Below the pieces are notes generated by a model. That model worked only from the letters and a program-made list of their open reading frames with translations. It was not told the origin of the DNA and did no database searches. A program made the translations under genes and the position numbers. Positions 42,899 to 51,554 of a DNA stretch of 64,000 nucleotides are shown piece by piece. This DNA comes from JBNLAN01 sp050302175 (GTDB lineage Bacteria > Pseudomonadota > Zetaproteobacteria > Mariprofundales > Mariprofundaceae), in contig JBNLAN010000013.1 of NCBI GenBank assembly GCA_050302175.1, positions 1 to 64,000 on the forward strand, given 5' to 3'. Each line of letters starts with the position of its first letter. Position 1 is the first letter of the stretch.

Positions 42899-42924
42899 TG
42901 GTTTCTCCAAAAGAGATCACAAAT

Positions 42925-43401
42925 CTAAACCTTGCTTAGATAATCGAGAATCCGGTCGGCATTGAACATCAACATGCGATAAGCATCCTCGAAGCCGTCC
43001 GGACCACCGTAGTAGGGATCGGGCACATCCGGCGCAAAACCATCCGCCCCATCCTCGAACTGACGCATCAACAGTGTGCGCTCCCGCGGCACCCCCATCG
43101 CCAGCAGGTTGGCATAATTGTCGTTATCCATCGCCACGAACCAGTCCCACTGATTGATGTTACGCGCTGTCACCTGCTGCGCACGATGACGTGATAAATC
43201 CAGACCATATTGACGGGCAATATCTGCCGAACGCGGATCGGCACCGTTACCGATATGCCAGCTGCCGGTCCCGGCGGAAGCGAACTCGAAGTGGTGCGAA
43301 AGATTGAGTGCCTCGGCACGATGTTTTGCCACCACCTCCGCCAGAGGCGAGCGGCAGATATTGCCAAGACAGACGAAGAGTACCCGTTTCTTATCAGCCA
43401 A
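42925..43401 (-). CDS. Low-molecular-weight protein tyrosine phosphatase
   Basis: A cytosolic phosphatase of 158 residues with the P-loop CLGNICRSPLAE (C-x5-R-S) near the N-terminus and the general-acid aspartate in VPDPYYGG. Related enzymes act on protein tyrosine kinases of polysaccharide export or on arsenate, but none of those genes is nearby. I chose the TTG at 43401, with AAGGATGG upstream, because the longer frame runs far into tsaB. It then overlaps the tsaB end by eight bases. Confidence 0.9.
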   Translation of the reverse strand: MADKKRVLFVCLGNICRSPLAEVVAKHRAEALNLSHHFEFASAGTGSWHIGNGADPRSADIARQYGLDLSRHRAQQVTARNINQWDWFVAMDNDNYANLLAMGVPRERTLLMRQFEDGADGFAPDVPDPYYGGPDGFEDAYRMLMFNADRILDYLSKV

Positions 43402-44047
43402 GGCCCGCCATCCTTTCCGCCTGCGAAACACGGATATAATTCGGCATCACATACCTTGGCATCCTGGCCGGATCGCAGCTCTCGATACAAACCTTCACCG
43501 CTTCAGCCAGCGCCTGCGGACGCCCCAACTCCGGCTGCAGCCGCTTCCAGCCCGCCATCTCCGAAACCGGTTTCTCCAGTGCAATAAAGCTGGCGGGGGG
43601 CATGGCGGAGACCTCCTCCCACGACAGACAGCGATCTTCTACCATCGCCTTGCCCTGCCGATAGTGCCCCAGATAGGCATCGCCCGAGCGTGCATCCTCA
43701 ATCACATAAAGCTCCTCATCACTGCCAGACTGAATCGCGGTGATACCTAGCGAAGGCAGCGCCAGCATCGGCAACTGTAACGAGGCATTGATGCCTGCAA
43801 AGGTGGCAGAAGCGATGCGCAGGCCGGTGAACGAGCCGGGCCCGGCACCAAGCGCCAGCATATTGAGATCGCGCCAGCCGACCCCTGCAACTTCCAGCAT
43901 GGATTCGAGCATGGGCAGAATACTCTGCGAATGCGGCTTATCACCGTCAGTTTCGCGGAAGTTCGCTTTACCATGATGCAGCAGGCAGGCGGCAGCATGA
44001 CCAAAGGCGACATCCAGTGCCAGGATATTCACGTCCTCAATCTTCAT
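43394..44047 (-). CDS. tsaB: tRNA threonylcarbamoyladenosine synthesis protein TsaB
   Basis: TsaB pairs with TsaD and TsaE to make t6A37 in ANN-decoding tRNAs. The N-terminal ILALDVAFGHAAACLL, the HSQSILPMLESML block and GAGPGSFTGLRIASATFAGI identify it. Length is 217 residues. It lies six bases after the ntrC stop on the same strand. Confidence 0.93.
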   Translation of the reverse strand: MKIEDVNILALDVAFGHAAACLLHHGKANFRETDGDKPHSQSILPMLESMLEVAGVGWRDLNMLALGAGPGSFTGLRIASATFAGINASLQLPMLALPSLGITAIQSGSDEELYVIEDARSGDAYLGHYRQGKAMVEDRCLSWEEVSAMPPASFIALEKPVSEMAGWKRLQPELGRPQALAEAVKVCIESCDPARMPRYVMPNYIRVSQAERMAGLG

Positions 44048-44053
44048 AACATC

Positions 44054-45448
44054 TCAAGCCTTATATATGTGCGGATCGATACCGTATTTGCGGATCAGTT
44101 TGCGTACAGTGTTGCGATTGAGCCCCAGCATATCGGCCACTTTCAACTGATTGCCCTGACAACGCTCCAATAGCAGCACCAAAAGTGGCGGCTCCACCTG
44201 CTCGAGCAGGTGCCGGTGCAAGTCGGTGGCCTCGGCGTAACCGAGCTTGTTCAGATAATTTTTCATGAAACGGGAGACCGCTTCGGAAAGCGTCTCCTCC
44301 TCTTCACCGTTTCCGGTATCATTACCAAGCGCCAGTGCCACATCCGACAAGGTAATGCTTGCTCCCGGCGTAAGAATGGCCAGGCGCCGCATCACGTTTT
44401 TCAACTCTCGCACATTGCCGTACCAATCGTAGCGCTTCAAAAGCTCGATCGATTCATCCAGCAAAATCGGCGGTGTCATATCCAACTCGCGCGCCGCCTC
44501 TTCGAGCATAAACTCGGCGAGCTCCCTGATATCATCGCGCCGCTCGCGCAACGGCGGTATATGCACAGGGATCACATTCAGGCGGTAATACAAATCCTCG
44601 CGGAACTCGCCTTTGGTGATTTTCTTCTGCAGATTTTGATGTGTCGCCGCAAGCAAGCGTACATTCACCTTTTTGATCGAACCGCCACCCACGCGTTGTA
44701 CGGTTCCCTCTTCGAGCACACGCAACAGCTTCACCTGCAGACCGGCTGGCATATCCCCGATCTCATCGAGGAAAAGCGTGCCGCCATCGGCCTGCTCGAA
44801 GCGACCGGCACGCGCTTTATCTGCACCCGTAAAAGCGCCTTTCTCATGCCCGAACAGCTCCGCCTCCAACAGCTCGGAGGGAATCGCCGCGGTGTTGATG
44901 GCAACAAAAGGACCACCCGCCCGACGGCTCTGTTTATGAAGCGCACTCGCCACCAGCTCCTTGCCGGTACCTGACTCGCCGGTGATCAATACGGTAAGAT
45001 CGGATGCAGCCACCCGGCCCAAAGTACGAAACAACTGCTGCATGGCAGGGCTTCGACCAATAATCATGTCGTGGGATATCTGTGCCTCAGTAGTGGAGGC
45101 CTGACGCGGCTTGACGCGGCGCGCCAGCGAGCGCACCTCATCGAGATCGAATGGCTTGGGAAGATACTCCATCGCACCAACCCGATAGGCCTGTGCGGCA
45201 TGCCCGAAGGTGGTCTCGGCAGTGAGAATCACCACTGGCACATTAAACTCCCCCGCCTCCAGCGCCTCCATGCCATTACCATCGGGCAGAAACACATCGA
45301 GAAACACCATATCAACGCTACCAGCGGCAAACTCTTTACGCGCTGTTGCCAGATCGCCGGCTTCGACCACATCGAAACCCTCCTCCTTCAATACGCGCGT
45401 CAGCACCCAACGGATACCCTCATCATCATCCACCACCAGAATGCGCAT
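44054..45448 (-). CDS. ntrC: NtrC-type sigma54-dependent response regulator
   Basis: A 464-residue activator: receiver domain (1-120; Asp in VFLDVFLPDGNG, Lys in LPKPFDLDEV), AAA+ domain with Walker A GESGTGKE, sigma54-contact loop GAFTGA, Walker B LFLDEIGD, and a C-terminal Fis-type helix-turn-helix (VADMLGLNRNTVRKLIRKYGI). The companion kinase gene ends one base upstream. It should turn on nitrogen-limitation genes from sigma54 promoters. The general NtrC name follows from domain form and pairing with a soluble PAS kinase, so a paralogue such as NtrX cannot be excluded. Confidence 0.9.
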   Translation of the reverse strand: MRILVVDDDEGIRWVLTRVLKEEGFDVVEAGDLATARKEFAAGSVDMVFLDVFLPDGNGMEALEAGEFNVPVVILTAETTFGHAAQAYRVGAMEYLPKPFDLDEVRSLARRVKPRQASTTEAQISHDMIIGRSPAMQQLFRTLGRVAASDLTVLITGESGTGKELVASALHKQSRRAGGPFVAINTAAIPSELLEAELFGHEKGAFTGADKARAGRFEQADGGTLFLDEIGDMPAGLQVKLLRVLEEGTVQRVGGGSIKKVNVRLLAATHQNLQKKITKGEFREDLYYRLNVIPVHIPPLRERRDDIRELAEFMLEEAARELDMTPPILLDESIELLKRYDWYGNVRELKNVMRRLAILTPGASITLSDVALALGNDTGNGEEEETLSEAVSRFMKNYLNKLGYAEATDLHRHLLEQVEPPLLVLLLERCQGNQLKVADMLGLNRNTVRKLIRKYGIDPHIYKA

Positions 45449-45449
45449 G

Positions 45450-46469
45450 CTATTCCCCCTTCTCTTCTGCCTTGAGCGGCAACTGCATCACGAAACTGGT
45501 ACGCCCCGACTCGGCCTGCAACATCACACGCCCGCCGTGCTCCAGCATCACACGCTGCACCACAGCAAGTCCCAAGCCGCTACCGCGCTGCTTGTCGGTA
45601 ACGAACGGTTCGAACAGGCGTGCATGCAAACTTTCAGGCACTGTTTCACCATCGTTGGTGATCCGCACTTCCATTACCGGCCCCTGATACCCGGGTAGTT
45701 TGCTGGTAGTGGATATGCGGGTCTGCCACTCGATATGACGCGCCCCGGCCTCCAGCGCATTATTCCAGAGATTCTCCACCGCCTGCCGAAGCCGCGCCGG
45801 ATGTGCCATCACCGGTGGCAGGCTCGGATCATACACCTTGCGCAAACTCACTCCGCTCGGCGGGTGGCAAACATCATCGAGCAGAGAGTGAATATTGAGC
45901 GACTCCATCTGCACATTGGCGCGCGGGCCGATCTGCAAAAAATAGTCGATGCGCTCACGGATACGATCCACCTCTTTCAGGATCATGCCGGTGGCCTCCT
46001 GCACATCCTTGCCTTGCACCTGCTCGGCCAGCCACTGCGCCGCGCCGCGCAGTACCGCCAGCGGATTTTTCACCTCATGCGCCATCTCCAGCGCGATTCG
46101 GGCCAGCGCCTCAGCCATCTCGTGTCGCTTGGTCTGCAACTCGAGCTCGTTGCGATTACCTTCGGGCACAGCAATCACATTCACGCCCTCTTCATCCGCA
46201 CCGAGGTGTAGTGAAAACGGCGCCCCTGTCTCCCGCTGGACCAGATTGTGATCGGAGACGTAATTCCTGGTTTCGCCCACTCGCTTAAGCAGGCGCAACA
46301 CCTCCGATTCGGGCGCAAACAGATCAGAGAGCTTTTTACCTTGCAACTGCCGCATGGATGCTCCGAGACAATCTTGTGCTGTCAGGTTCATGCCACGGAT
46401 GCAGCCATCATGGTCGAGCTGCAACAGCGGCAGCGGCACCGATGTGGTGGCGATCAGATCAGGCTGCAT
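45450..46469 (-). CDS. ntrB: NtrB-type soluble histidine kinase
   Basis: A soluble kinase of 339 residues: PAS-like N-terminal domain (PLPLLQLDHDGCIRGMN), H-box with phospho-His in LEMAHEVKNPLAVLRGAAQWL, N-box (AVENLWNNALEAGA), and G-box GSGLGLAVV. It has no membrane segment, as for NtrB. I chose the ATG at 46469, with GGAG upstream, because the longer frame runs antisense-like through dusB. It overlaps the dusB end by 11 bases, so dusB-ntrB-ntrC form one unit, resembling the dusB-linked order known in some bacteria. Confidence 0.9.
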   Translation of the reverse strand: MQPDLIATTSVPLPLLQLDHDGCIRGMNLTAQDCLGASMRQLQGKKLSDLFAPESEVLRLLKRVGETRNYVSDHNLVQRETGAPFSLHLGADEEGVNVIAVPEGNRNELELQTKRHEMAEALARIALEMAHEVKNPLAVLRGAAQWLAEQVQGKDVQEATGMILKEVDRIRERIDYFLQIGPRANVQMESLNIHSLLDDVCHPPSGVSLRKVYDPSLPPVMAHPARLRQAVENLWNNALEAGARHIEWQTRISTTSKLPGYQGPVMEVRITNDGETVPESLHARLFEPFVTDKQRGSGLGLAVVQRVMLEHGGRVMLQAESGRTSFVMQLPLKAEEKGE

Positions 46470-47493
46470 GCTGGAGCTCTCCGGTGCTTGCGCCGAGGAA
46501 ATAGGCCTCGGCAGCAGCCAGTTGCGCAGGCCAGTCGTGATGCTGCTGAAAACTGTGCCGAAATTCGGCAGAGCCATGCATCCCCTTGCTGTACCAGACC
46601 ACATGTTTGCGTGCGAGCTTGGAGGCAGTGCGAATACCATGATGATCTGCCAGTCGCTGCAGATGCTCTGCCACCACCGCCCAGCGCTCTTCCGGCGTGG
46701 GTGGAGCAGGGATGGGCTTACCGGAAATAGCGGCGGAGACCTCGGCCAGCACCCACGGGTTGCCCTGCACGGCACGCCCGACCATCACGCCATCGCAATT
46801 TGAAATGCGGATCATCTCACGCGCGGAAGGCGCATCAGTAATATCACCATTTCCAATGACAGGGATATTGCAGGCGGACTTGGCGAGTCCAATATCCTCC
46901 CAGCTGGCATGCCCATGGAACATCTGTGCGCGCGTGCGACCATGCACCGTGAGCATCTGCACGCCGCACTCTTCGGCGATACGCGCAATGCGCTGTACAT
47001 TCTTGTGATTTTCATCCCAGCCAGTGCGAATTTTCAATGTGACAGGAATTTCTACCGCAGCCACCACCGCTTTCAGCACCGTCGCCACCAGCTTCTCGTC
47101 CTTCAGCATGGCGGAGCCTGCCACCTGTTTGACAATCTTCTTCACCGGACAACCCATGTTGATATCCACAAAGTCGGCCCCGTGCGCCACTGCCCAACGA
47201 GCCGCCTCCTGCATATATTTCGGATCGGAACCGGCGATCTGGATGGAGACCGGGTGCTCACCCTCATCGACAATCGCCATCTTCTGTGTGCGGTCGCGCC
47301 CCTGCTCCACAGCGCGACTTGCGATCATCTCGGTGACCATGAGCCCAACGCCGAAGCGTTTGCATATCTGGCGAAACGGCAGATCGGTAATGCCCGCCAT
47401 CGGCGCCAGCGCCAGTGGCGGCTCAATGCGATGCCCACCCAGCATAAAACCGGGGAGCAACGGTCGATTGGTTTCTGAGGTCGAACTCGTCAT
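46459..47493 (-). CDS. dusB: tRNA-dihydrouridine synthase B
   Basis: A flavoenzyme that reduces uridine in the tRNA D-loop. Motifs are LALAPMAGITDLPFR, the catalytic-cysteine segment VDINMGCPVKKIVKQVAGSAML, KIRTGWDE, TVHGRTRAQM and GNGDI plus GVMVGRAVQGNPW for FMN binding. Length is 344 residues. It starts the operon with ntrBC. Confidence 0.95.
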   Translation of the reverse strand: MTSSTSETNRPLLPGFMLGGHRIEPPLALAPMAGITDLPFRQICKRFGVGLMVTEMIASRAVEQGRDRTQKMAIVDEGEHPVSIQIAGSDPKYMQEAARWAVAHGADFVDINMGCPVKKIVKQVAGSAMLKDEKLVATVLKAVVAAVEIPVTLKIRTGWDENHKNVQRIARIAEECGVQMLTVHGRTRAQMFHGHASWEDIGLAKSACNIPVIGNGDITDAPSAREMIRISNCDGVMVGRAVQGNPWVLAEVSAAISGKPIPAPPTPEERWAVVAEHLQRLADHHGIRTASKLARKHVVWYSKGMHGSAEFRHSFQQHHDWPAQLAAAEAYFLGASTGELQHAA

Positions 47494-47677
47494 GTGATAC
47501 TACTTTCACCCTGCCTAAAAAGTGGGCAATCATACGCCAACCCTTGAAAAGCACCAGCCCTCAAACATCAATGCGAAGCATATTTCCTACCAATCCAAAC
47601 TTCAGGCCGGTATAGATTCCCGATGTCTGTTTCATCATGTATCGTCCGTTCTTTTAGATATTGAGAGGCTTATCAAA

Positions 47678-48211
47678 ATGAATGTTTTTTCGTTCACTGT
47701 GATTGCGGTGCGCCTGCTTGCAATCGGCCTGATGTTTATTGGCGCAAACACATTTATCGATCTCGCTCATTTTTCTATTGGCGTAACCTATTCGGAATAT
47801 GATGTAGTCCGAACATTTTTTACCGTATTGGCCACGGTAATGCCCTTTTTACTAGGCGGGATATTACTTTATCTATCATCGCCCATATCGCGCTGGATAG
47901 TCAGAGATCTGGTTCATTCAGAATCATTAACAGACACTGCGAGCAAACTCGAAGTCTCCTTGCTGCGCATTGCCGGATTAATCGGACTTATGTGGAGTGT
48001 TCCTTCTTTATTGATAGGGATTACGGATTACCTGTTTATGGAGCCAATCCCCTGGAAACTTAATGAGGTCGAGTTTTCCGACCCAAATCAAGGGCTGTGG
48101 CTATTCCACTCTTTCATTGAATGCGCTGTTTTTCTGTTCGTTGTTCTGCGCGGCCATGCTCTGGTGCTTTGGCTGAACAAGAAGTGGGAGCAAGAATATC
48201 TGTCTGAGTAA
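47678..48211 (+). CDS. Small integral membrane protein, unknown function
   Basis: A 177-residue protein with four predicted helices: about 5-27 (IAVRLLAIGLMFIGANTFI), 45-65 (TVLATVMPFLLGGILLYLSS), 97-118 and 142-163 (FHSFIECAVFLFVVLRG). The rest is short loops. The ATG at 47678 follows GAGAGG. A longer frame with no membrane features was rejected. It lies seven bases before the MepA-like gene and probably shares its transcript. No family recognised. The 184 bases upstream hold no feature I can support. Confidence 0.65.
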   Translation: MNVFSFTVIAVRLLAIGLMFIGANTFIDLAHFSIGVTYSEYDVVRTFFTVLATVMPFLLGGILLYLSSPISRWIVRDLVHSESLTDTASKLEVSLLRIAGLIGLMWSVPSLLIGITDYLFMEPIPWKLNEVEFSDPNQGLWLFHSFIECAVFLFVVLRGHALVLWLNKKWEQEYLSE

Positions 48212-48218
48212 AACCATT

Positions 48219-48929
48219 ATGAATATGCTACCAATCAACAAAAACAGCGATGGCTTGCCTTATTTGCTTTTTCTCTTACTCCTTATACCCATCAACAGCC
48301 ATGCTGCCAGCACCTGCTACGGAACCACCAGCAATGGCCACCTCGAGAACGGCGTCCAGCTCCCATCGAAAGGGCCGAATTTCACATCTTACGGCTCAAT
48401 TCCCGAAATCATGGGGAGGACGTACGTCCATGACCGCGTACGCGATACCGTCGTCACTGCATACCAGACACTGGCAAAAGAGATGCCGGATAAGGTATTC
48501 AAATATGCCGAAACAGGCTTCAAGGAGGGCGGTAAATTCAAGCCGCACAAGACGCACCGCAATGGTCTTTCGATCGATTTCATGGTTCCGGTGATCGATC
48601 CGGAAGGGCGTTCGGTTCAACTGCCCACACATCCGTTCAACAAATACGGTTATGGCATCGAATTCGACGAACACGGCCGATACGATGATTACTCCATCGA
48701 CTACGAAGCCCTGGCTGCACATCTCGTTGCTCTGCACAAGGCCGCCATCAAGCAGGAAATCACAATCTGGCGCGTTATTTTCGATCCCAGGTTGTCGCCC
48801 AATCTGTACAAGACAAAATACGGGAAATATATCAGCAACCACATCCTGATTCCGACCAAGGCATCATGGGTCCGACATGACGAGCACTATCATGTGGACT
48901 TCAGGGTGAAGTGCAGGTCAAACAAATAA
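48219..48929 (+). CDS. Penicillin-insensitive murein endopeptidase-like protein (MepA-like)
   Basis: A 236-residue exported protein (signal peptide ending INSHAAS) of the LAS metallopeptidase group, expected to cut D-Ala-mDAP cross-links. Zinc-site residues are visible: KTHRNGLSIDFMVPV (His then Asp) and the C-terminal HDEHYHVDFRV. MepA proper is about 270 residues, so this is a short member. No good ribosome site is seen before the ATG at 48219. An ATG two codons later is equally possible. Confidence 0.8.
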   Translation: MNMLPINKNSDGLPYLLFLLLLIPINSHAASTCYGTTSNGHLENGVQLPSKGPNFTSYGSIPEIMGRTYVHDRVRDTVVTAYQTLAKEMPDKVFKYAETGFKEGGKFKPHKTHRNGLSIDFMVPVIDPEGRSVQLPTHPFNKYGYGIEFDEHGRYDDYSIDYEALAAHLVALHKAAIKQEITIWRVIFDPRLSPNLYKTKYGKYISNHILIPTKASWVRHDEHYHVDFRVKCRSNK

Positions 48930-48984
48930 TTCCGATCAAACACGAAGACTTGCCGAACCATAAATAGCCCTTCAGCCTCGGGAC

Positions 48985-49593
48985 ATGACACTCAACGACA
49001 TTCGCTGGCCCAACACACAATTCATGCTCTCGGTGGCCGATCCGCGCAAATTCCCGGAGATCGACCTGCCGAAGGTGGCGGTGGCAGGGCACTCCAACGT
49101 AGGCAAATCCTCGCTGCTCAATGCGCTGTTCGGGCGCAAGGGACTGGTTAAAACCTCGAAAAGCCCGGGCTGCACGCGGCTCTTGAACCTGTTCGAGGTA
49201 GACTCGCGTTTCGTAGTGGTGGACCTGCCCGGCTACGGCTATGCCAGGGCCTCGAAAGCGGAGCAGAAGAAATGGGTGCCGATGATTGAGGGTTATCTTG
49301 CAGGTGAAAGCCAACCGGAGCTGGCGCTGGTGCTGCTCGATATCCGGCATGGCCCCAAGGATTCGGATCTGCAGCTGATTGAGTGGCTCAATACCAACGG
49401 CACGCGCTGGCAGCCCATCGCCACCAAAGCCGACAAACTCTCGGGCAATACGCGCAGCAAGCGCCTGAAAGAGATGACCGATGCGATGGGAGGCATACTC
49501 AAACCGCTACCCACCTCCAGCCACAACCATCGTGGCATCCCCGAACTTCGCAAGCTGATTCTGAAAGAACTCGAACTAGTAGAGCAAGCTTAG
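48985..49593 (+). CDS. engB: Ribosome-biogenesis GTP-binding protein EngB (YihA/YsxC)
   Basis: A small essential GTPase for 50S assembly. G1 is AVAGHSNVGKSSLLNALF, G2 is KSPGCTRLLN, G3 is VVDLPGYGYA, G4 is ATKADKL and G5 is PTSSHNHRG. Length is 202 residues. It is convergent with the lipase-like gene, and the two overlap by 18 bases at their 3' ends. Confidence 0.95.
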   Translation: MTLNDIRWPNTQFMLSVADPRKFPEIDLPKVAVAGHSNVGKSSLLNALFGRKGLVKTSKSPGCTRLLNLFEVDSRFVVVDLPGYGYARASKAEQKKWVPMIEGYLAGESQPELALVLLDIRHGPKDSDLQLIEWLNTNGTRWQPIATKADKLSGNTRSKRLKEMTDAMGGILKPLPTSSHNHRGIPELRKLILKELELVEQA

Positions 49594-50535
49594 CAGCACC
49601 TGCAGCTCCGCCTTTCTCTCTGGAGCCGTCTGCCGCATAACCCCCTCTTTTTGCAGGATCGCGATCAGCTTATTCGGCGGAGTCTTATAATCACCGACGA
49701 TCTCGGCATGACCGGCCTGCACTTCGATGCCCTCAACTCTCTTCTGACGATCCACCGCCTCGAAATATTGCTCGTCGACACTGAACACGAAATCATCCTC
49801 CATACAGACATCGCCATGACTATAAGTTCGGCAACTATTCCGTTCGTCGGTAACAATTTTCAGGTGCCGCTCCACCTGGGGCATCAACTCTCCGGGCTTA
49901 CGGATAAAATCGGAGGCGTAGGTGATTTCGAACCATTTATCGCCGCTGATAATGCGGCACATCAGTCCCACCAAACCCAGACTATAGGTGCGCCATGCCG
50001 GCGAACCGCAGTGACGGGCCGATTCAATGCCGGCAAAGGGAGCGGAAATTGTCACCAGGCTCAAATGCACCTGCCTCTGCGGCCACAACGGCTCGGCCAA
50101 CGCCTCAGTAAGCGCCTTACGTGATACCAGCCCTCCCTGACTGTGGCCGATAACCACGATACGCGGATTGTCGAGCTGCTTGCTCAGCTCACGAAGCGCC
50201 GTTGTCAGCTCGCTTGCGCTTTGCGTAAGACTGTCCCGGTAATCATACGCAAAACAGACTGTCTGTTGTCCATGAAATGCAAACACCTCGGCCAGGGCCC
50301 GAAAGCGTGCAGCGGAGCCAAAACAGCCGTGAGTTAAAACAACCACCGGCTCACTTCGATTCAGACGCAGTGTGTTGTCGGGCGCAGAGGTGCAAGGGCG
50401 CAAACCCGCAATATCCGCACTGAAATCAGCGGGTGGCAAACGCCGCATATCGATCGTTTGCCAGGCAGGATCGTCCGGCACATGCGTAGCACATGCCGCC
50501 AGCAGCAACCCCATCACGATAGGAAGAAAACGCAT
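49576..50535 (-). CDS. Lipase-like alpha/beta-hydrolase lipoprotein
   Basis: A protein of about 319 residues with a lipoprotein signal (MRFLPIVMGLLLAACATH, lipobox LAAC). An alpha/beta-hydrolase fold follows: oxyanion region VVVLTHGCFGSA, nucleophile elbow GHSQGG, then the late histidine region (EVQAGHAEIVGD). It resembles triacylglycerol-lipase/PGAP1-type hydrolases. I chose the ATG at 50535. A TTG six codons upstream adds only a short tail. It is divergent from the pigment operon. Confidence 0.85.
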   Translation of the reverse strand: MRFLPIVMGLLLAACATHVPDDPAWQTIDMRRLPPADFSADIAGLRPCTSAPDNTLRLNRSEPVVVLTHGCFGSAARFRALAEVFAFHGQQTVCFAYDYRDSLTQSASELTTALRELSKQLDNPRIVVIGHSQGGLVSRKALTEALAEPLWPQRQVHLSLVTISAPFAGIESARHCGSPAWRTYSLGLVGLMCRIISGDKWFEITYASDFIRKPGELMPQVERHLKIVTDERNSCRTYSHGDVCMEDDFVFSVDEQYFEAVDRQKRVEGIEVQAGHAEIVGDYKTPPNKLIAILQKEGVMRQTAPERKAELQVLLSLLY

Positions 50536-50597
50536 GAAGGGATTAAAGAACAAATCGTCGCCAAATGCTATTAGCCCGTCCCTGCTGTTACTTGATG

Positions 50598-50648
50598 TTG
50601 ACAGGTGTTTTACCCAAGTATGGAAATATCCGTTGTTTTCCCTATAAT
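50598..50648 (+). promoter_or_regulatory. Candidate promoter region of the aryl-polyene operon
   Basis: A perfect -10 hexamer TATAAT lies at 50643-50648, 31 bases before the ACP start. The best -35 match, TTGACA at 50598-50603, is too far away (39 bases) to pair with it and has only a poor -10 partner of its own. Start mapping is needed to say which element is used. The -10 at 50643 alone may work with an activator. Confidence 0.45.
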
Positions 50649-50678
50649 GCGCAAACTTTTCTCAGGGGAGCAACCAAA

Positions 50679-50933
50679 ATGACCTTGCAGGACGAACTGA
50701 AAGAGCTACTGATCAAGGAGCTCAATCTCGAAGAGATCACGCCCGCCGATATCGACCCGGCGGCCCCTCTGTTTGGAGAGGGTTTGGGACTCGACTCCAT
50801 TGATGCACTGGAACTCGCTATCGTCATCGAACGCACATATGGTGTACGCATCGGCTCAGGCGATGACCGCAACACCAAAATTTTTGCATCACTGAACGCA
50901 CTGGCTGACTTCATTACCGAAAACAAGAAATAG
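50679..50933 (+). CDS. Acyl carrier protein of the aryl-polyene cluster
   Basis: An 84-residue ACP that carries the growing polyene chain. Ser40 in GLGLDSIDALEL is the phosphopantetheine attachment site, and the rest is the expected four-helix pattern. The start is set by GGGAGCAACC before the ATG. Known aryl-polyene loci usually have two ACPs (ApeE, ApeF) here, but only one is present. It is followed after three bases by the membrane protein. Confidence 0.93.
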   Translation: MTLQDELKELLIKELNLEEITPADIDPAAPLFGEGLGLDSIDALELAIVIERTYGVRIGSGDDRNTKIFASLNALADFITENKK

Positions 50934-50936
50934 GAA

Positions 50937-51554
50937 TTGTTCAAGGTCGCGGCGAGTTTCCTTATCCCGGCCGCCCTGCTGGGATATCCCCTACTGATTT
51001 ACTTCGGAAACGGTGATCGTGCCGGCCTGCTGTTTGCCGGAGGTTTTGCTGCCTTACTGGTCTGGCAAAGCCTGTCGCATCAACCTGTCGTATGGGCCCG
51101 GCTGCTGGCGGCGGCTGTTGTGCTTGCTGGCATGTTATGGTTACCCGAATTCACGGCATTGATGTTGCCTGCCTTTATCCCTGCCGGACTGATGCTCGTA
51201 TTTTACGACACCCTGAAAACAGTGCCGCTAATCGAACGCTTCGCCCGGCTCGACTTCCCCGATGGTGTGCCGCCAGAACTTGCTCATCATTGCCGACAGG
51301 CCACCTGGGCCTGGGTTCTGCTTTTCGCATTTCACATCGCCACCTGTCTTGGGCTCTCGCTATGGGGTAAAACACTTGCCTGGACTCTATACAACGGCCT
51401 CATAATCTATTTGCTGATCGGCCTGCTCATCGTGGGTGAACATGTGTGGCGCAGAATCCGTTTTCCACAGTTGCAGTTTTCCTCATTCGGAAGAACCATA
51501 GGCCTTATCGTGCGCCACGGTGCGCGCATCTGGAGGGGAGAGTCCGCGGCATGA
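50937..51554 (+). CDS. COG4648-type membrane protein of aryl-polyene clusters
   Basis: A 205-residue integral membrane protein with about six hydrophobic helices (LIPAALLGYPLLIYFG at the start, LYNGLIIYLLIGLLIVGEHVW near the end). It occupies the place of ApeG in known clusters, between the ACP and the ligase. Its role is unknown. The start is a TTG three bases after the ACP stop, and no good alternative start is seen. Confidence 0.75.
   Translation: MFKVAASFLIPAALLGYPLLIYFGNGDRAGLLFAGGFAALLVWQSLSHQPVVWARLLAAAVVLAGMLWLPEFTALMLPAFIPAGLMLVFYDTLKTVPLIERFARLDFPDGVPPELAHHCRQATWAWVLLFAFHIATCLGLSLWGKTLAWTLYNGLIIYLLIGLLIVGEHVWRRIRFPQLQFSSFGRTIGLIVRHGARIWRGESAA

Noticed and set aside
42388..42939. 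Open frame running from ccsA into the repeat region
   Set aside because: Most of it is out of phase with ccsA and the rest is repeats and hairpins; not a gene.
45735..46211. Plus-strand open frames opposite the ntrB gene
   Set aside because: The minus strand has intact kinase H-, N- and G-boxes; the opposite frames are shadows.
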